Assembly: GCA_961205875.1 (NCBI GenBank)
Contig: OY540815.1
Location: 11,408,001 to 11,472,000, forward strand
Reading direction: 5' to 3'
Source of the DNA: Sialis fuliginosa
Taxonomy: Eukaryota > Arthropoda > Insecta > Megaloptera > Sialidae
DNA length: 64,000 bases
The position numbers were made by a program, and so were the translations under genes. Within the stretch, counting starts at the first letter, position 1. Each line of letters begins with the position of its first letter. A model generated the notes under the pieces. That model was not told where the DNA came from. It ran no database searches and was given only the letters and a program-made list of their open reading frames with translations. Shown here in pieces: positions 47,071-60,370 of the stretch.

Positions 47071-49204
47071 TTATAAGTGGCTTCGTTATTTCGACCTTAC
47101 GTATATACCTATATTTAAATAACTACTAGAACATAAAATTTTATTTATAAAATGGAAAGATACAGTTTGAAGTTTTATTTTTATTACTTAAGTCATTAGC
47201 CACGCATACTCAATATGTAAAAGTAGAAACTAGGTATAATAAATCTTAGTATACATATAATTATTCCAATAAAGCTATAAAAATATAATCATGTATCACC
47301 TTCTTTCATCAAACAATAAAATAATTATAGAGAAAATAAAGGAGCATTTGATTACAAATCAAATATATAATATTAGAGTACATACATAAAAATAAAGTTA
47401 TTAACATATTATCTCTAATTTCGAAGCAAACATATAAACGTTTTTATTCATCGCAACCAACTCCACAAAGTGACGATGCGATAAATATCAGAAATATGTT
47501 TTTAACCTCGTATACATACACTATTATCAAATCATATACAATACTTCACATGCAAAAAAGCTATTAGCTTCATCGCTTATTGTTGGCTGTTGTGTGTTGG
47601 CCAAGTTCACAATTTACAAACGACTTTAATTTACGATACAAACATTCATGTTTTATTCTGCACTTTCAGGCAATGAATATTGTTGATTTTTGGACGATTT
47701 ACAATTGGTTTTTGTAGGTTTATTAGAGCTACATGTACATAATATGTACATATAGATTTATTGATGTGTTTATTTACATTTTATTTAAATCTCGACCTTC
47801 GTTTTGTGCCCATTTTCAGTGTAGTAATGAAATCTATAAATATTATAAACTAAGTAATTCTGGATATAAGATACTTCGAATTAGTATATCCAGAATCCAA
47901 GATCCAAAGCATTAAAGTAATAATTTCAACCATGTATGTTTCAAAATTAGTGAAATTAATATCCTTACCATGGCGACAATAAATGACGGTTTAATTGTAA
48001 ATTATCCATAAAATAAATTATTGGTATTAGGTTGTCTAACAGTGAAATTCCCATATAAATCTTTTAAGCAATTTGTTTATCGAATCGAAGCAAACAAATA
48101 GACATAGGTATCAGACAGATAAGAATTTTCAAACAATATCAAATTGAATTATGTTGACTATAAAACTATATATAGACTTTAAAAAATCGGAAATATATGT
48201 ATATTAGTATAAATAATATTTTTATACACTATAACAAGATGTCAAATACTACATTAAAAATCTGCATATTTAGTCTAAAATTCATGTTGGTTCTACGTTA
48301 TTGATGTTTTTTACCTTGAAACTTTGATGGATATAATAGAGTGGTTACGTTGTAATAAGAACATAAATTATTTTTTTTAATATCCATTAAATATCCATTA
48401 TAAAAGTAAGTAGGAAGTACCATGAAAAGGACGATTCTTGAAGGGGACTTTGTTATGAGCTGAAAGTAGAAATATCATAAAATTTATAAAATAGTCATAT
48501 GTATATACTACAAACGGCGCTGCTGTTTTTTTTTTTGCCTTAAATTTCTTAATATACAGTCAGCTAAAAACCCAAGACGGAACATTTCTCATCTACAGGA
48601 GATATGAAGTTGTATATTATTTTGTAGAGATCCATGTCTGCCGAGGCCAGGATGGAAATGATGTTTAGTGGAGAAGATAAATTCCTATCTTAATGAAACT
48701 TGCGACTTAATTTGCGTTTACTTGTTTTTTTAAACATTTATATAATTAAAAAAATCTAATTGGTGCGGGTTGAATTACATGAAATCACTTCCTAAAGGTT
48801 GCTCACGTCATAAAGGAAAAAAATCTTTACAATTTCACAGTAAAAAAAACTTTGTACAGTACATTTGTAGCCAGTGAAATGTACTATTTTATTGCGTTTA
48901 CAAAATATGATTAAGCAATTAGTTCAAATTTATAACAAGTGTTGCAAATATGTTTCTTTTATGTGTCTCATCTTGAGCTACAAAAAACTGATAATTTTAT
49001 GAAACATTTTATTTTCGTAACATTTGTGTTGAAATTACATGTTCGCAACATAAGTTTAAAACTAAACAATTTAATTAACAGAGTATGCGCCGGAACATAA
49101 TTTACAATGATGCATGTAGAAAAAAAGAAAGCATTCCGAAAAGATTTATATATGAAAATATGTGGAAAAACTTGATTCAACATAAATTTAATTATGAACA
49201 TTTA
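47071..49204. other. AT-rich spacer
   Basis: No supported gene; short frames at 47733-47915 and 48968-49201 lack features. Confidence 0.4.
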
Positions 49205-49330
49205 GATGCAAAAACCATGTACGTGAATCTCATTGCGGGTACATGCACCGGGGTCGTAAACCACCATACCGCACGATGGCAGCACTGTGGTGGTCGGCAA
49301 CACCAGCGGTTATTAAAAGTTTCGTATACA
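49205..49330. other. Small GC-richer island with CTCF-like core
   Basis: Contains ACCGGGGTCG and CCGCACGATGGCAGCAC (49269-49285), a weaker CTCF-like match (about 13 of 16). The overlapping plus frames have no protein features. Confidence 0.3.
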
Positions 49331-50295
49331 AGGTAACTAGATGTGTATATGTAAATCGTTTTGATGAAAATATGTATTATATTGAATTTTATTATCTATG
49401 TATAATACATTTCATTCCTTTACATATTATTTTATATGTATAAATATATAATTATGCTTTATTCTTGAAAATAAATCTAATAAATGTTCCAATTAGTACT
49501 AATGTTTAGCTTAATGTTAAAAATTTCAGTTCACTACTAATTAGCTTGAATTTCATTACCCCTAAGTTCGTTACTCCGAAAATCTTAACCACGAATAATT
49601 CAAATTAATTTTATGTGTAATTACTTACAACTAAAGTTTGTAGGGCGTAGGTACATCTTAACCACAATAAAACAATATGTCACTCAACCGTGTTTGTATT
49701 TCACAAGAAGACCTCACCGGGAGTCTAATAACATCAGACTGATACAGTCTTGGTCAAACTAAAATATTATATAGGTCTAAATATTAGGAATACATTTGAG
49801 TATTTCAGGAACAATTTTCATTTCTATTTTACAAGAATCAGTAAAAATCTAATATTTATGTATTAAAGTGAATTAAAATATTGGTGAATTATATTATATA
49901 TTTTCATTTTTCCATTATGGTTATTTTAGGATGTCATCAATTTTGTAAATAATGTAGAATTGAAATTTGAAAATGTTCACTTTTGATCGAAATTGAAATA
50001 AAAATATCCGCTTTTTATTATAATAATTAATAATTTTTGATAAATGATTCTTTCAGACCCCAATTATCTGTATATATATTTTTTTAGAGAGAACCAGTTA
50101 TATTTTGTTACAAAGTTAGAATGGAATAAAAAGTGTATAGGTATATATTTAACCTTAAGAATTGAAAAAAAAACAATCAAAAATAAAATACTCGACTATC
50201 GAAATCGATATTGTAGGCACGTAAGAAACATTAAATTTAAAAAATAATGGTAGTGTGAACGAAGATTTATAAAAAATTATAAAATAATATAGTTA
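49331..50295. other. AT-rich spacer
   Basis: Nothing supported. Confidence 0.4.
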
Positions 50296-50621
50296 TGCCC
50301 GGTATTATAAACAAAATTTGCAAGCTTACAAACACTTTCAAATTGGGTATCAAACCTATTTGACAGTTCTCCTTAAATTTCATGAAGTATTTGACAAGTT
50401 TCGTGCACGCGTGGTAAATAAACACCAACGGTATTAAAATAGTGGTGATATTATAAAAATTATTTTGTACGGTTAGAGTCGCCAACTGTGTGTTATAATT
50501 AGTTGAAATATCACTGCTCTAAATTCCATAACTAATCCATAAATATTATCACAGAATTAATACCCCATTTTAAAGTGCTTGCACGCTTGAAAATTTGTTA
50601 GCTCCTTTATAATACCGTGTA
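50296..50621. mobile_element. Harbinger-like MITE, copy 1
   Basis: Ends TGCCCGGTATTATAAA and, inverted, TACACGGTATTATAAA; TTA duplicated on both sides (50293-50295, 50622-50624). Same family as 57126-57434. It is 326 bp and non-coding. Confidence 0.8.
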
Positions 50622-51837
50622 TTAGAAAGGTTCTAAATGAAATAATACATAATAAAGGGAAATATATTAAACTCATGATGTATACTGTATCTACCATATT
50701 GTACATGGTCATGGTACCTACTCGAATTTAATTACGATTTAAAATTATGATTAAAATTGTACGCGAATTTACGTTTTACAATAAATATTTATTTTTTGTA
50801 AAATTGTGTATATTGCTTTAGATTCTATAATAAAATATCAATGAAATAATAATAACTTTTGGGATGCACTGTAATATTGTGAAACCAATGGTGTTGGGAA
50901 ACAAAGCTTTTAATGGTTTCGACGTGTTAGCCAATCTGTGTGTTTTAAAAAGTGCGCCGAAAATGAGATATTATGATTTATAATCATTACCTAATCGAAC
51001 ATTAAAAAGGTGTGTCGTAAGTTAATTTTTGATATAATTTTTTTCGGCTCGTTTTTCATTCCATTTACAGATTTTTATGTTCCACGATAAAGTTTAATTT
51101 TCGGCATGAAATTTATACTCCCTATTTTGTATTTGTCGGTTTTAAATGATCATAATTCAGGCTTATAAAATTTGTTTTCTTCTATACATTTTTATATTGA
51201 ATATTCTATTTTTTTAATGTTGACTTCTTTTATATTGGAGAAAAACAATTATAATAAATCAAATAAAATCAAATTGTTTAGTTTGTTTATAACTGTACTA
51301 TATCATAATATAATTCTGATTATTCACTGCTAGTTATCTGCGTATAGATTTTATCTTCACAATGTATTAAATAAATCCCCGATTATATTGTCTGGAATAT
51401 CCTTCATAAAGAGCGAATGAATTGAACCTTGTAATCGGCTATTTATTCTATTTATTGCTTCTTATATAAATACAGCAGATGTGCGCTGCGGAAAAGAGAG
51501 ACATACATAGATTAAAATGTACATATATGTATATATTATGTATGCTATTCAAAACAGTGTACCATAAGAAAATAATATTTTAAAGGTTTTATATATTTAT
51601 TTATTGATTTTATAACTAACAATGTGTACTTGGTTTTGCCTTACATTAGTTCCATTGACTAAAGCTTGAATATTTTATTGTTTATGAATATTTGAAATGT
51701 AAATTATACCAACAGCTTTACAGATAACTTTTTTTTCCTTGGATTATCTATCAATAAGTAAGTTGTGTGGTTGGAGTTAATTATTTAGTTAATGTTTTTT
51801 AGCCCATCAACAAACTAAGAAGTAAAATATTTCATAT
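50622..51837. other. AT-rich spacer
   Basis: About 50880-51010 is slightly GC-richer. No gene. Confidence 0.35.
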
Positions 51838-52444
51838 ATATCGGTATGGAGAACCATACATGACTTTCATGTTATTTAATATCTTTTTAAATAATTTTTA
51901 ATATATGAAACATTTCAATGGGATTTGTTAGAAATACAACTCACCTTTGTATTATAAATATTTATTTTCTAATGTCCTTATGTCAAAAATATAATACATA
52001 TTCGTAGAATAACTAATTTGACAATTTGAATTTAGTTGCATTTATTATTTTATTATTGTATTAATTAGTATTTAAAATTCAAATTTTAAATAGCTGTTTA
52101 GGCACGTACAAAAAATAATGTCTTTTAGGTTCAATTGAACTACAAACGTATCAAGTCTTATCAAAATTAGTCCACTTCAACTTTTTAGACGATAATTTTC
52201 AAAACCTCTTATTCGAATAGTACCAAAATCAATAGTACTCACTGAGACAAACATTTTCCCCAAAAATAACTCAGATCGGAGCATTTTTACAGTAATCATC
52301 GTGAACAAATGGAAGTTCTACATCCAGACGCAAATACACACAGACACACGCACAATAATAATTTTTATTTAAGTTTTGAAGGTAGTACAATCAGAATCTG
52401 CTCTTATCTCGGAAACGATTTTTCGACGGTATTATAATACTTAC
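51838..52444 (-). repeat. Interspersed element, minus-strand copy
   Basis: Inverted counterpart of 16003-16764. It starts TCGGTATGGAGAACCATACA and contains GGCACGTACAAAAAATAATG, AGTACTCACTGAGACAAA and a cacacagacacacgcac run. It is shorter than the plus copy by internal differences. Confidence 0.7.
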
Positions 52445-52589
52445 TTATTTCAGAACCTGAAAGTAAAATTATTAAATGTGGGATTTAAAATTTGATTCAT
52501 GTCTGATTTAAAATGAATATTATACATATGAACGTTTACAATTTTGCTTTTAAAATTTGTCTTTGTTAGTGGAGTAAATAGTTTTAGCT

Positions 52590-52880
52590 TCCGAAGAGAT
52601 AAATAAGTATATATTTCCTATCACAGCGATGAACTCATCACACCAATTAATACTGAGCTTATCTGAAATCATATCAAAAGTTACTAATATCTTGCAAACA
52701 CGATATTAGAGGTTGCAGCACATACAATTAGATAAGTGTGCACAAGGCGTAATGTGCATATAAGATAAATAGTAAATGCACTTTATGTGCGTCTAAGTCA
52801 TTCGTTCCAGTGCTTGTTTTGCATATTGCGGTTACAGGAACGATTAAATTAGTAGCTAATGAGTTTCTGCATAGTTGGGA
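52590..52880. promoter_or_regulatory. Cluster of four GATA sites
   Basis: AGATAA at 52597, 52730 and 52763 (plus) and 52659-52664 (minus), in a block of more mixed composition. GATA factors drive gut and fat-body genes in insects, but no target gene is within reach here except the GH31 pair more than 40 kb away. Confidence 0.3.
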
Positions 52881-53003
52881 TGTATTTGTTGCATAGTACC
52901 TATATATATGTAAAGCTGATATTTTATGTGGGATGAATTAATGAATTCGTTAAAGTTTCGATTATAGTTGAAATTATGAAATGTTACTGTATAATATACT
53001 ATA

Positions 53004-53630
53004 CTAGTGCATTGGACCCGGTGTTACCCGGGTTAATATCCGCAAAATCATAGTAAACTAAAATATTCAACATATGGTTCACCACGAAAATTTCAAATAA
53101 TATCCACAAATTATATACCTAAACCTAACCTATCCGTTAGTGAAAAGCGGAATAAAATTCATTCAGTAGTTACTAAAAAAAATCAAAAACAAATAAATAA
53201 ATAGGTTAGCAACAATCATAATAATTAATTTCGATATTTTACCTTTCTTGGAAGTAAAATGTTTCTTTATATTTCAATTTTCAATCAATATATTTCAAAA
53301 TATTTAATTGTTAGCATGTGTCAAAAATCATATATTTGTTCGACAAAATATATGGAACTGACGTGATCATTGTGACTTAAATTAATAAAATACTGAAACC
53401 ATAAATTATACCTAAATGACAGTGGTATGGTGTAACATAATGAAACAAAACACGACTTGATAAAGGTTTTTTTTGTCTTTTGATAATAAATCTTAGATTT
53501 TCATAAAATATTAATAGCCACGATACTGCACAGAAAAATGATCTAACTATTGAAGAAAACTGTATTGAAATCGATTCAGTAATTCCTGAGTCTATACGCC
53601 TCATACAACGAACATTAATTTTTATATATA
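53004..53630 (+). mobile_element. Retroposon-like repeat, 'ACTAGTGCATTGGACCCGG' type
   Basis: Start ACTAGTGCATTGGACCCGG and end ATTAATTTTTATATATAC after an ATCGATTCAGTAATTCCTGAG segment, the usual 3' layout of the family seen also at 32277. Non-coding; ends approximate. Confidence 0.5.
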
Positions 53631-55767
53631 CCTAGAGATAATGCAGGTAGGTATAGAAATCATGACAAAAAATTGAACTTGAAATTTTAACGAAGTACAC
53701 GTTTTTAGGGTCTCTGAATCGAGTATTACCATTATCGCAATGACATATGTGTGTCTGTCTGGCGATCTGTGTACTCTCTACAGCCAAAATGGCGAAAATC
53801 ACAATATTTAAATTTTAAACTTTAAGTTCATGTTAATGTGCATTAAATATTTTGAAGAGAATCACTAAATTGGAAATGCTCGATTATTCTTGTCATTTTT
53901 TGAATTTTTTTTTGAAATAAGGGATATGAAATTTCGGATTTTAATGGAAATGTTTAAAATTTCATATTCACCGATAAACATTATTTGTACACATATATTA
54001 TATTAAGTGATAAGTCATTAAGTGCCTGACTCTTTAGCGCCCAACCTAAAATCCAAGACTTACAAATTTGATATTATTTATCTTTATTTTATGATGTAAG
54101 CATCAACTAAGAAAGGATTTTCCGAAATTTAATTGCTAAACGAATCAGGGCAAAGGATGAAAAACTTTTTATATTTTGATACGTTTATCTGCATAATAAT
54201 AACATATATTATAAAAATAAACTTTTGGTAAAATACACTTTAAGTAATGATATATTCCTTTGAATATCGAATCAATAGTTTAAGTATATGGTTATATAAT
54301 GCACAGAGATAAACTAGATAAATTGTTAGACTGGATAATTCTACACTGGTTCTGTACGAAGTTAATTTTATAGAAATACGAATCATATTAGATAGAAAGG
54401 TTTCACAAAACGATGAAAGAGTATTTTCAAAGAACCGGGTACATACATACGTGGATGAAAAATAGCCTTCGTAGGTATGTAATCTTGAAGACATAGCAAC
54501 AAAGTAAAATCTATATATGCAAAATCTCGATGTATCGTATTTTAACATTATTATTCTGTATAGAAAAAGTATTCTCTCATATTTTAACAAGTAATAAATA
54601 CAAATACAGTGAAACTTGATAATACTTCAAAGCGATCAACTAATGTTACTAAAATAACGATTGCTTATGGAAGTGAAAAGTGTTGGATAAAATGATGGTC
54701 ATTTAAACAGTATTAGATTAACGTTTAAGCTAAAAAGGCAACAGTTTAGTTCTCTGTAGTTATCCCCCCCCCTCCCGAAAAAGGAAATTTTTGTTTTATT
54801 TTGTCTTATGTAAGTTAAAAATCGATTTAGTTTTTTCCTTCTCTACAAAAAGGACAATACTTTATAGGCACTGTAAGTTTGGAAAGATTTCTATCATTAT
54901 AATCTCAACTTTTGCAATATACATATTTGTATTTGTTTTTAAAGTTTTTTACGTGAAGGCTTTCTAATATAAAACAAGAAAATTCGCGGAAGCCTAGTAC
55001 ACTTGTGTTCTTTTTTATCAATATTTATTATTTGCTAAATCTAAAACCGAGGATTTTTTTAAATTTTGAACACCAAAAAATAATTTTTTCCATTACGAAT
55101 TTTGAAATTTATAATTAAGTGACACCCATTTGACGCATTTGATAATCAATATTATATACTTACTATTTTCATAAAAAAATTAAGATAAAGTTTCAACTTC
55201 TACATTTTTTGTATATTTCAATTACACTTTTTACCGAGTTGTTTGATTTATTAACTAGTCCACATTTGTTGTAGCTTTGGGTTCCGTAATATCTTAATCT
55301 GCCCTTGCATTGTAGTTTGATAAGTATACTGAAATAATGTTATAAAAATAGGTTAAATAGAAAAAGAAATTAAAAGTGACAGTAATATTTAATTATATTC
55401 TTGAATACTGTAAATACAGATACAGCCAATTTATACATAATTGGCTTACTACTGGTTCAATTTATCAGATAAGATTTATACAATGTTGCAATTTATAGGA
55501 TTACAATAAGATAAATACCGTACTTGTATGCATATGTGTTGTATTTGTATACTTAGTCCAGTCAAATTAGATTTTCTAATGAAACTAATATTTTCTTCAA
55601 TTATTTAAGCATCGATCGATGGAAAATTATATGTATATTTAATAAAATAAAAAATCCATGACGATACTCTCCCTAGAAAACAGACACAGAAAGGAAAATA
55701 AAAAAATTTAAAAAAATGACGGTTGAACTAGAAACCATTAGTAAACTATTCACGAATGCATAACTTC
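53631..55767. other. AT-rich spacer
   Basis: No supported gene. The 116-codon minus frame at 54240-54590 has no domain and lies in plain spacer. A CCCCCCCCTCCC tract is near 54767. Confidence 0.4.
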
Positions 55768-56950
55768 TGTAAAAAAGTTCCCGGAATTTGTATTTAATTT
55801 CGCGAGATGCTTGTATTTAAAAAAAAGAAGTAGGCATGTGTTTATGTCCACATATGTCATACGAAGTTTGAGTGCGATATGTCATTCAGTGCATTTACAG
55901 CAGCTGATCATGAGAGTTTACCTTATGTGCGTTCTTCTACTTTTACCATTAAAAAACAATTGAGAAAAGAGTGTGTCTTAAATTTTTTGTGTTAAAAACG
56001 AAATTTTTTGTGACGATTCATTGAAAATGTTGCACAAGGCGGAATTCTGACCGGAACTCACAATGTAGATTTAAAGTGAATATTTTAACGTCTCTACTAT
56101 TATATTATTATTATTTTTATATTATATTATTATTGACACTATAAATGTAATTACATTCGATCGAAAAGAACGTATGTTATACAAATAATTTAACGAAATT
56201 ATAGCTATACAAATAATTTACGAAGCTACAAAAATTGCAGAATATGTAGAAAACACAATTTATATAATTTAATATATTTTCTTAAATAAATACCATAAAG
56301 AACAATTTTATATTAATTTAAGATCATAATCTATGTATTTATATTTAAAATACAATAGTAGTGACGTTAGATGTGAATTTCGGCCGGAATTCCGGTACAC
56401 CTCTACTCGTGTCTATCAAAAACACAAGCGTATGAGTGGTACAAATTATTCAAAGACACTCTAGAAGACGTAAATGATTTACCTCGTTCTAGACGACCAT
56501 CTACGGCTTCTATTGAATAAAACGTCGACAAAATTATGAAAATGATCATCAAAAATTATAGTTTTAGTTGTAGAGAGAATGTTCATTTTAAGAAGCCAGA
56601 TTTTTGGAAAGATAACACCGTCGCACAAATCATGTTTAGTACGCGAATATTTGGCCAAAACTCAACGAATATCATGGACCAAGCACTGTATTCGCCTGAT
56701 TTAGTACTCTGTGACTTTTTCTTCTTCCCAAAACTCAAACTACCACTTCGCGGAAATCATTTTGAATTGATTGAAACCATAAATGAAAATTCGCAGAAGA
56801 AACTGAAGGCTATACCAAAATCGGCATTTGAGAAATGCATGGAAGATTGGATTAAACGTTGGTATATGTTTATTGCATCGGGTGGAGACTATTTTGAAGG
56901 CGAAAAAATAAATTTTGATGATAAAATAAATATAATGAGTTTTATTTAAA
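55768..56950 (+). pseudogene. Degenerate mariner transposase (DD34D type)
   Basis: A broken mariner. A remnant N-terminal piece (about 55965-56045, with DSLKMLHKA) is separated by an inserted element from a readable frame at 56425-56949, which has one internal stop at 56518. The frame shows QAYEWYKLFKD, RSRRPSTAS, the second catalytic Asp in WKDN, 34 residues later the third in LCDFFFFPKLKLPLRG, and the usual ending CMEDWIKRW and IASGGDYFEG. The middle, including the first catalytic Asp, is deleted. AAAAAAGTTCCCGGAATTT near 55773 resembles a mariner end; no right end was found. Not able to transpose. Confidence 0.9.
56041..56400. mobile_element. Palindromic element inserted into the mariner
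   Basis: The left part GGAATTCTGACCGGAACTCA and the right part, inverted, GGAATTCCGGCCGAAATTCA match, as do inner arms AACGTCTCTACTATTATATT and TACAATAGTAGTGACGTT. The whole folds on itself around a very AT-rich centre. The right end CCGGTACACCTCTA resembles 22000-22016. Confidence 0.6.
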
Positions 56951-57125
56951 TTTTACTGATAATTTTTTAAATAAGGGAAATGTTTTTCAATTTAAACTGA
57001 AATTATAGAATTTATAATAAAAAAATATTTATTTTAATTGATAGCTCGCCTTTGATGTTAAATATTTCAAAAAGTATTTACTGTAGAATAAATAAGTCAT
57101 CAATATTTGTTTTAAAGACAACTTA

Positions 57126-57434
57126 TGCCTGGTATTATAAAGAATTTGCTTGAGTGTAAATGCAAATTAGCTCCCAGCAAACGCTATCTACTAGGTATTA
57201 AATATAAATAACAACCACTGACAGATGTAGCCAATGAAATCATACATATAATAACTTTGACACATAAAAAACACAAAAAAAGCGACATAAAATAAGTGCT
57301 GGCAAGTGTACCTCGTAAAATGCATAGCATTTACATTATTATACATTTATTACCACTGCTTTAGCAATTTCATAACAACTTGACTTCTGGCAGATAGCAC
57401 AAATTTGCGTCCAAATTCTTTATAATACCGGGCA
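57126..57434. mobile_element. Harbinger-like MITE, copy 2
   Basis: Ends TGCCTGGTATTATAAAGAAT and, inverted, TGCCCGGTATTATAAAGAAT. TTA on both sides (57123-57125, 57435-57437). It is 309 bp and belongs to the family of 50296-50621. Confidence 0.85.
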
Positions 57435-57929
57435 TTAATCTTCTACAAATTCAATCTATTGATATTTAATCGTAATTGTAGTCGTTTTTCTGCAATGTTT
57501 ATACAATAATAAAAGGCCATTCTTTGTAAATATAAAATAATATTATAAAAATTGTTGAACTATTGACATCAGATTCCAAAATCCTGAAAATTATATTTTA
57601 TGTTAAAATAATTCACTGACAAATAAAACTTTATGTTTAAAAAGTACAATAAAAAATGTGATTCATATAAAACGTTTATCATAAAAAATTTTTTCCAATA
57701 AACTTAATTTTTATCTTAGAATAAAAATAGATATCATCAAGCAATATATTTTAATAACGGTATACTTTATATATAAATATCAGTCAATCTATACATAAAA
57801 TTCGTATCTCTCTACCATTTAAAAATTTAATACATCAAATTATTACAATTATCGAGCTAATGTATTGAAAAAATAAATGATTTTAAATCTATTGTGTCAT
57901 GTTTTTGCTTCAGAAAATAAACAAACACA
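57435..57929. other. AT-rich spacer
   Basis: Nothing supported. Confidence 0.4.
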
Positions 57930-58170
57930 CAGACACACACGCACGTACATTGTGTTTTACACTGCCGCCATTGATCAAAATTCATGTACACGGCATCGTA
58001 TCGTTTCAGCTGTGCGCATATTTTTATTTACGCGCTATTATTCAAATTCGCTGTCACTTGTGTTATTTGTCAACGTCCAGAGCTAACTTTGATCGACAGC
58101 TGGTACTTCGGCAGCAGTAGTAGTCGATGCAGGCGAGTTCCAACACAGCGCTCTAGAGCAGTGTTATTCA
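57930..58170. other. GC-richer island 11, possible regulatory DNA
   Basis: Three overlapping plus-strand frames are open together, which indicates composition rather than coding. A hAT-type end CAGTGTTATTCAACTTGT lies at 58159 without a partner. Confidence 0.3.
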
Positions 58171-58681
58171 ACTTGTAAGGCATTAGGGTTTTGGTTAATA
58201 TTTAATGGAAAATTGAGCAATTAATTTTAATGCGTATGTCATAATTCTGACTGAAAAATTCTGGTTATTTAAAAGATTATTTTTTAACCTATTTATTAAA
58301 ATTTAAATAGTAAAAAAAAAACAATCTATATTTTTTGAATTTTTAATCTTATTGAATTACTCGAATAGCTCCTCTTTATTAATTAATTATCTTGTTTTTT
58401 AGCGTTAATTATTTTGAACAGTATCAAATAACATAAAATAAATTATTTAATTTGAAAATAATACCAAACTTATTTTTAGTTCTTGACCTGTCAACAAAAA
58501 ATTGGAAAACAAATGAGTGTTTCAATTTAGATTTTTTCATTAAAATGGACATTGAATTTAAATATTTGGAAACCTTTTGATCTTACCGCCTTGAGTTTTG
58601 ATTCATTTAAATATAGTTTACAGTACAAAAAGAGCGTTAAGTCGCATTGGCATCTGAACTGTGTACATATGGTATTAAACT

Positions 58682-58975
58682 AGAGTCGCCAGATTTTCAA
58701 AACTTTTATGCGGGACACAGGGAATTTTATTACTAAAAAAGATAAGAGTTTTAGAGTACTATGTAGGTATGTCGTTAAATAGAAGATTTTTATTTGCTAT
58801 CCATAAATATTTCACTGAAGCTTACATAAATAGGAAATAAATGAAAATTAATTATTATCAAATTTGAGTACAATAAAATTCGTGAGAAATTATAATTTTA
58901 AAATTTTTAGTTCAATAATAGAAAAGTTATAAAAATGCTTGCTCTTTTGCGAATTCTGGAGATCTGACAACCCTG
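58682..58975. mobile_element. hAT-like MITE, older copy
   Basis: Left AGAGTCGCCAGATTTTCA and right, inverted, CAGGGTTGTCAGATCTCCAG are imperfect inverted ends of the form seen at 1959-2220. Flanks attaact-like: ATTAAACT before and ATTGAACT after, an 8-bp duplication with one change. Confidence 0.65.
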
Positions 58976-59039
58976 ATTGAACTCTTCAAATTATTGTCCA
59001 AAATAATACATATATAAGAATTTGGAAAAAAAATAGCTG

Positions 59040-59360
59040 AAAATGGCCAATGTTTCGTATACTGTTTCCTGTGAAATTATTTTGTAAGAACATTGGAAGT
59101 AAAAGGTTTAGAACTGTTTTGATGGTGATTCTTGGTGGTGGATTCAGTGCCTCTCTCTCTCGCTCACTTACAGATTTATTGCCTGCCTCACTGTCAGCAA
59201 ATAATTATGGCGATGCTATTTGTTTTGTTCCCCGCGGAGCGATTCTGAAAGGGTTCCCGTTTCGCATCGCAAGTAATTTTGCCTGATTCGCTTCTTTTGG
59301 TGGCTGTGCACGAAATACAGATGTAGTACACGAACGCTATTTTTTTGCTGTAGCTGCTGT
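59040..59360. other. GC-richer island 12, possible regulatory DNA
   Basis: Contains a TCTCTCTCTCGCTC tract and CCCCGCGGAGCGATTCTG. Plus frame 59050-59286 lacks protein features. Confidence 0.3.
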
Positions 59361-59799
59361 GAATACTGTTTAGGTTTTCTGTCGTGATTTCAGAGTTTTC
59401 TCGATGTATGTATCATAAACTGTTTGTAAGGTTCCATGGGAATATTTAAAAACAATATTCATAAGTTGCACGAGAACACGATATTTCTATATTATTTTGT
59501 TTTTCAGATGAATTTCATGGAAGACCAAAAAGAATTGTATATGATAGAAACAAATGTGAAAGTTGTCAGATGAATAGGAATATCTATCTCATAATATTAT
59601 TGCTATACAGGTATACATTTTGTTAATAACAAGGAAAAAAATATACATTCGCTAATGAAAACAATTCTGAATGCATATATCACATTTATTTTCTTGGAAA
59701 AGAAAAAGGCATTCGAGTAGAGCGAAAATCTAGTTAATATGCTTTTCGTTGGACTCTTTATTAAATTACTAAAATGAAATTTATTAGTTGAGATGAAAT

Positions 59800-60030
59800 A
59801 ACCATTAAAACGTATCGCGGGACTTAGTATTTACGTCTCATAAACTAAGCGAATTAAGAGACCGGAGAAGATGTTCAAAAACGAAACTAATAACACCGGC
59901 GTGTTCTCGAACTGTTTACTCTTTCTTAAACAATGTTCTTAATTAAACAAATGCACACATTATGTTCTGCGCGCGGCTTGTTACAAAGTACTGTTTAAAA
60001 TTTTCTATACACACACCAGCCATTATGGAA
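59800..60030. other. GC-richer island 13
   Basis: A modest rise in GC with CpG words (AACACCGGCGTGTTCTCG, TCTGCGCGCGGC). No gene structure. Confidence 0.25.
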
Positions 60031-60370
60031 AAGAAAGCGTCTGTTAATTGTGTGAACAGAATTTCAATAGATGGATAATACAATATTTAATGAAAATGTT
60101 TAATACGATTTTGTAAGTGGATATAAAAGATGCATTAAAAAATTAATTAGTTGAGAAATCTAGTAAATACCCGTGAGGTATAAATATGTTTATAATATTT
60201 TAAATTAGATAAACATTTAAATTATTGTGAATTTACATTTTTAATTTTAAAATATTTATATTTCAAATTTTATTCATAACATATTACATATAATATTACT
60301 ATAAAAGGATTACCCTGAAAAATTTTAAAATTGAAATTAAACATTTTCTTAGCATAAGATGTCATTATAG

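Noticed and set aside
54240-54590. 116-codon minus frame
   Set aside because: Plain AT-rich composition, no recognisable domain, no plausible exon partners.
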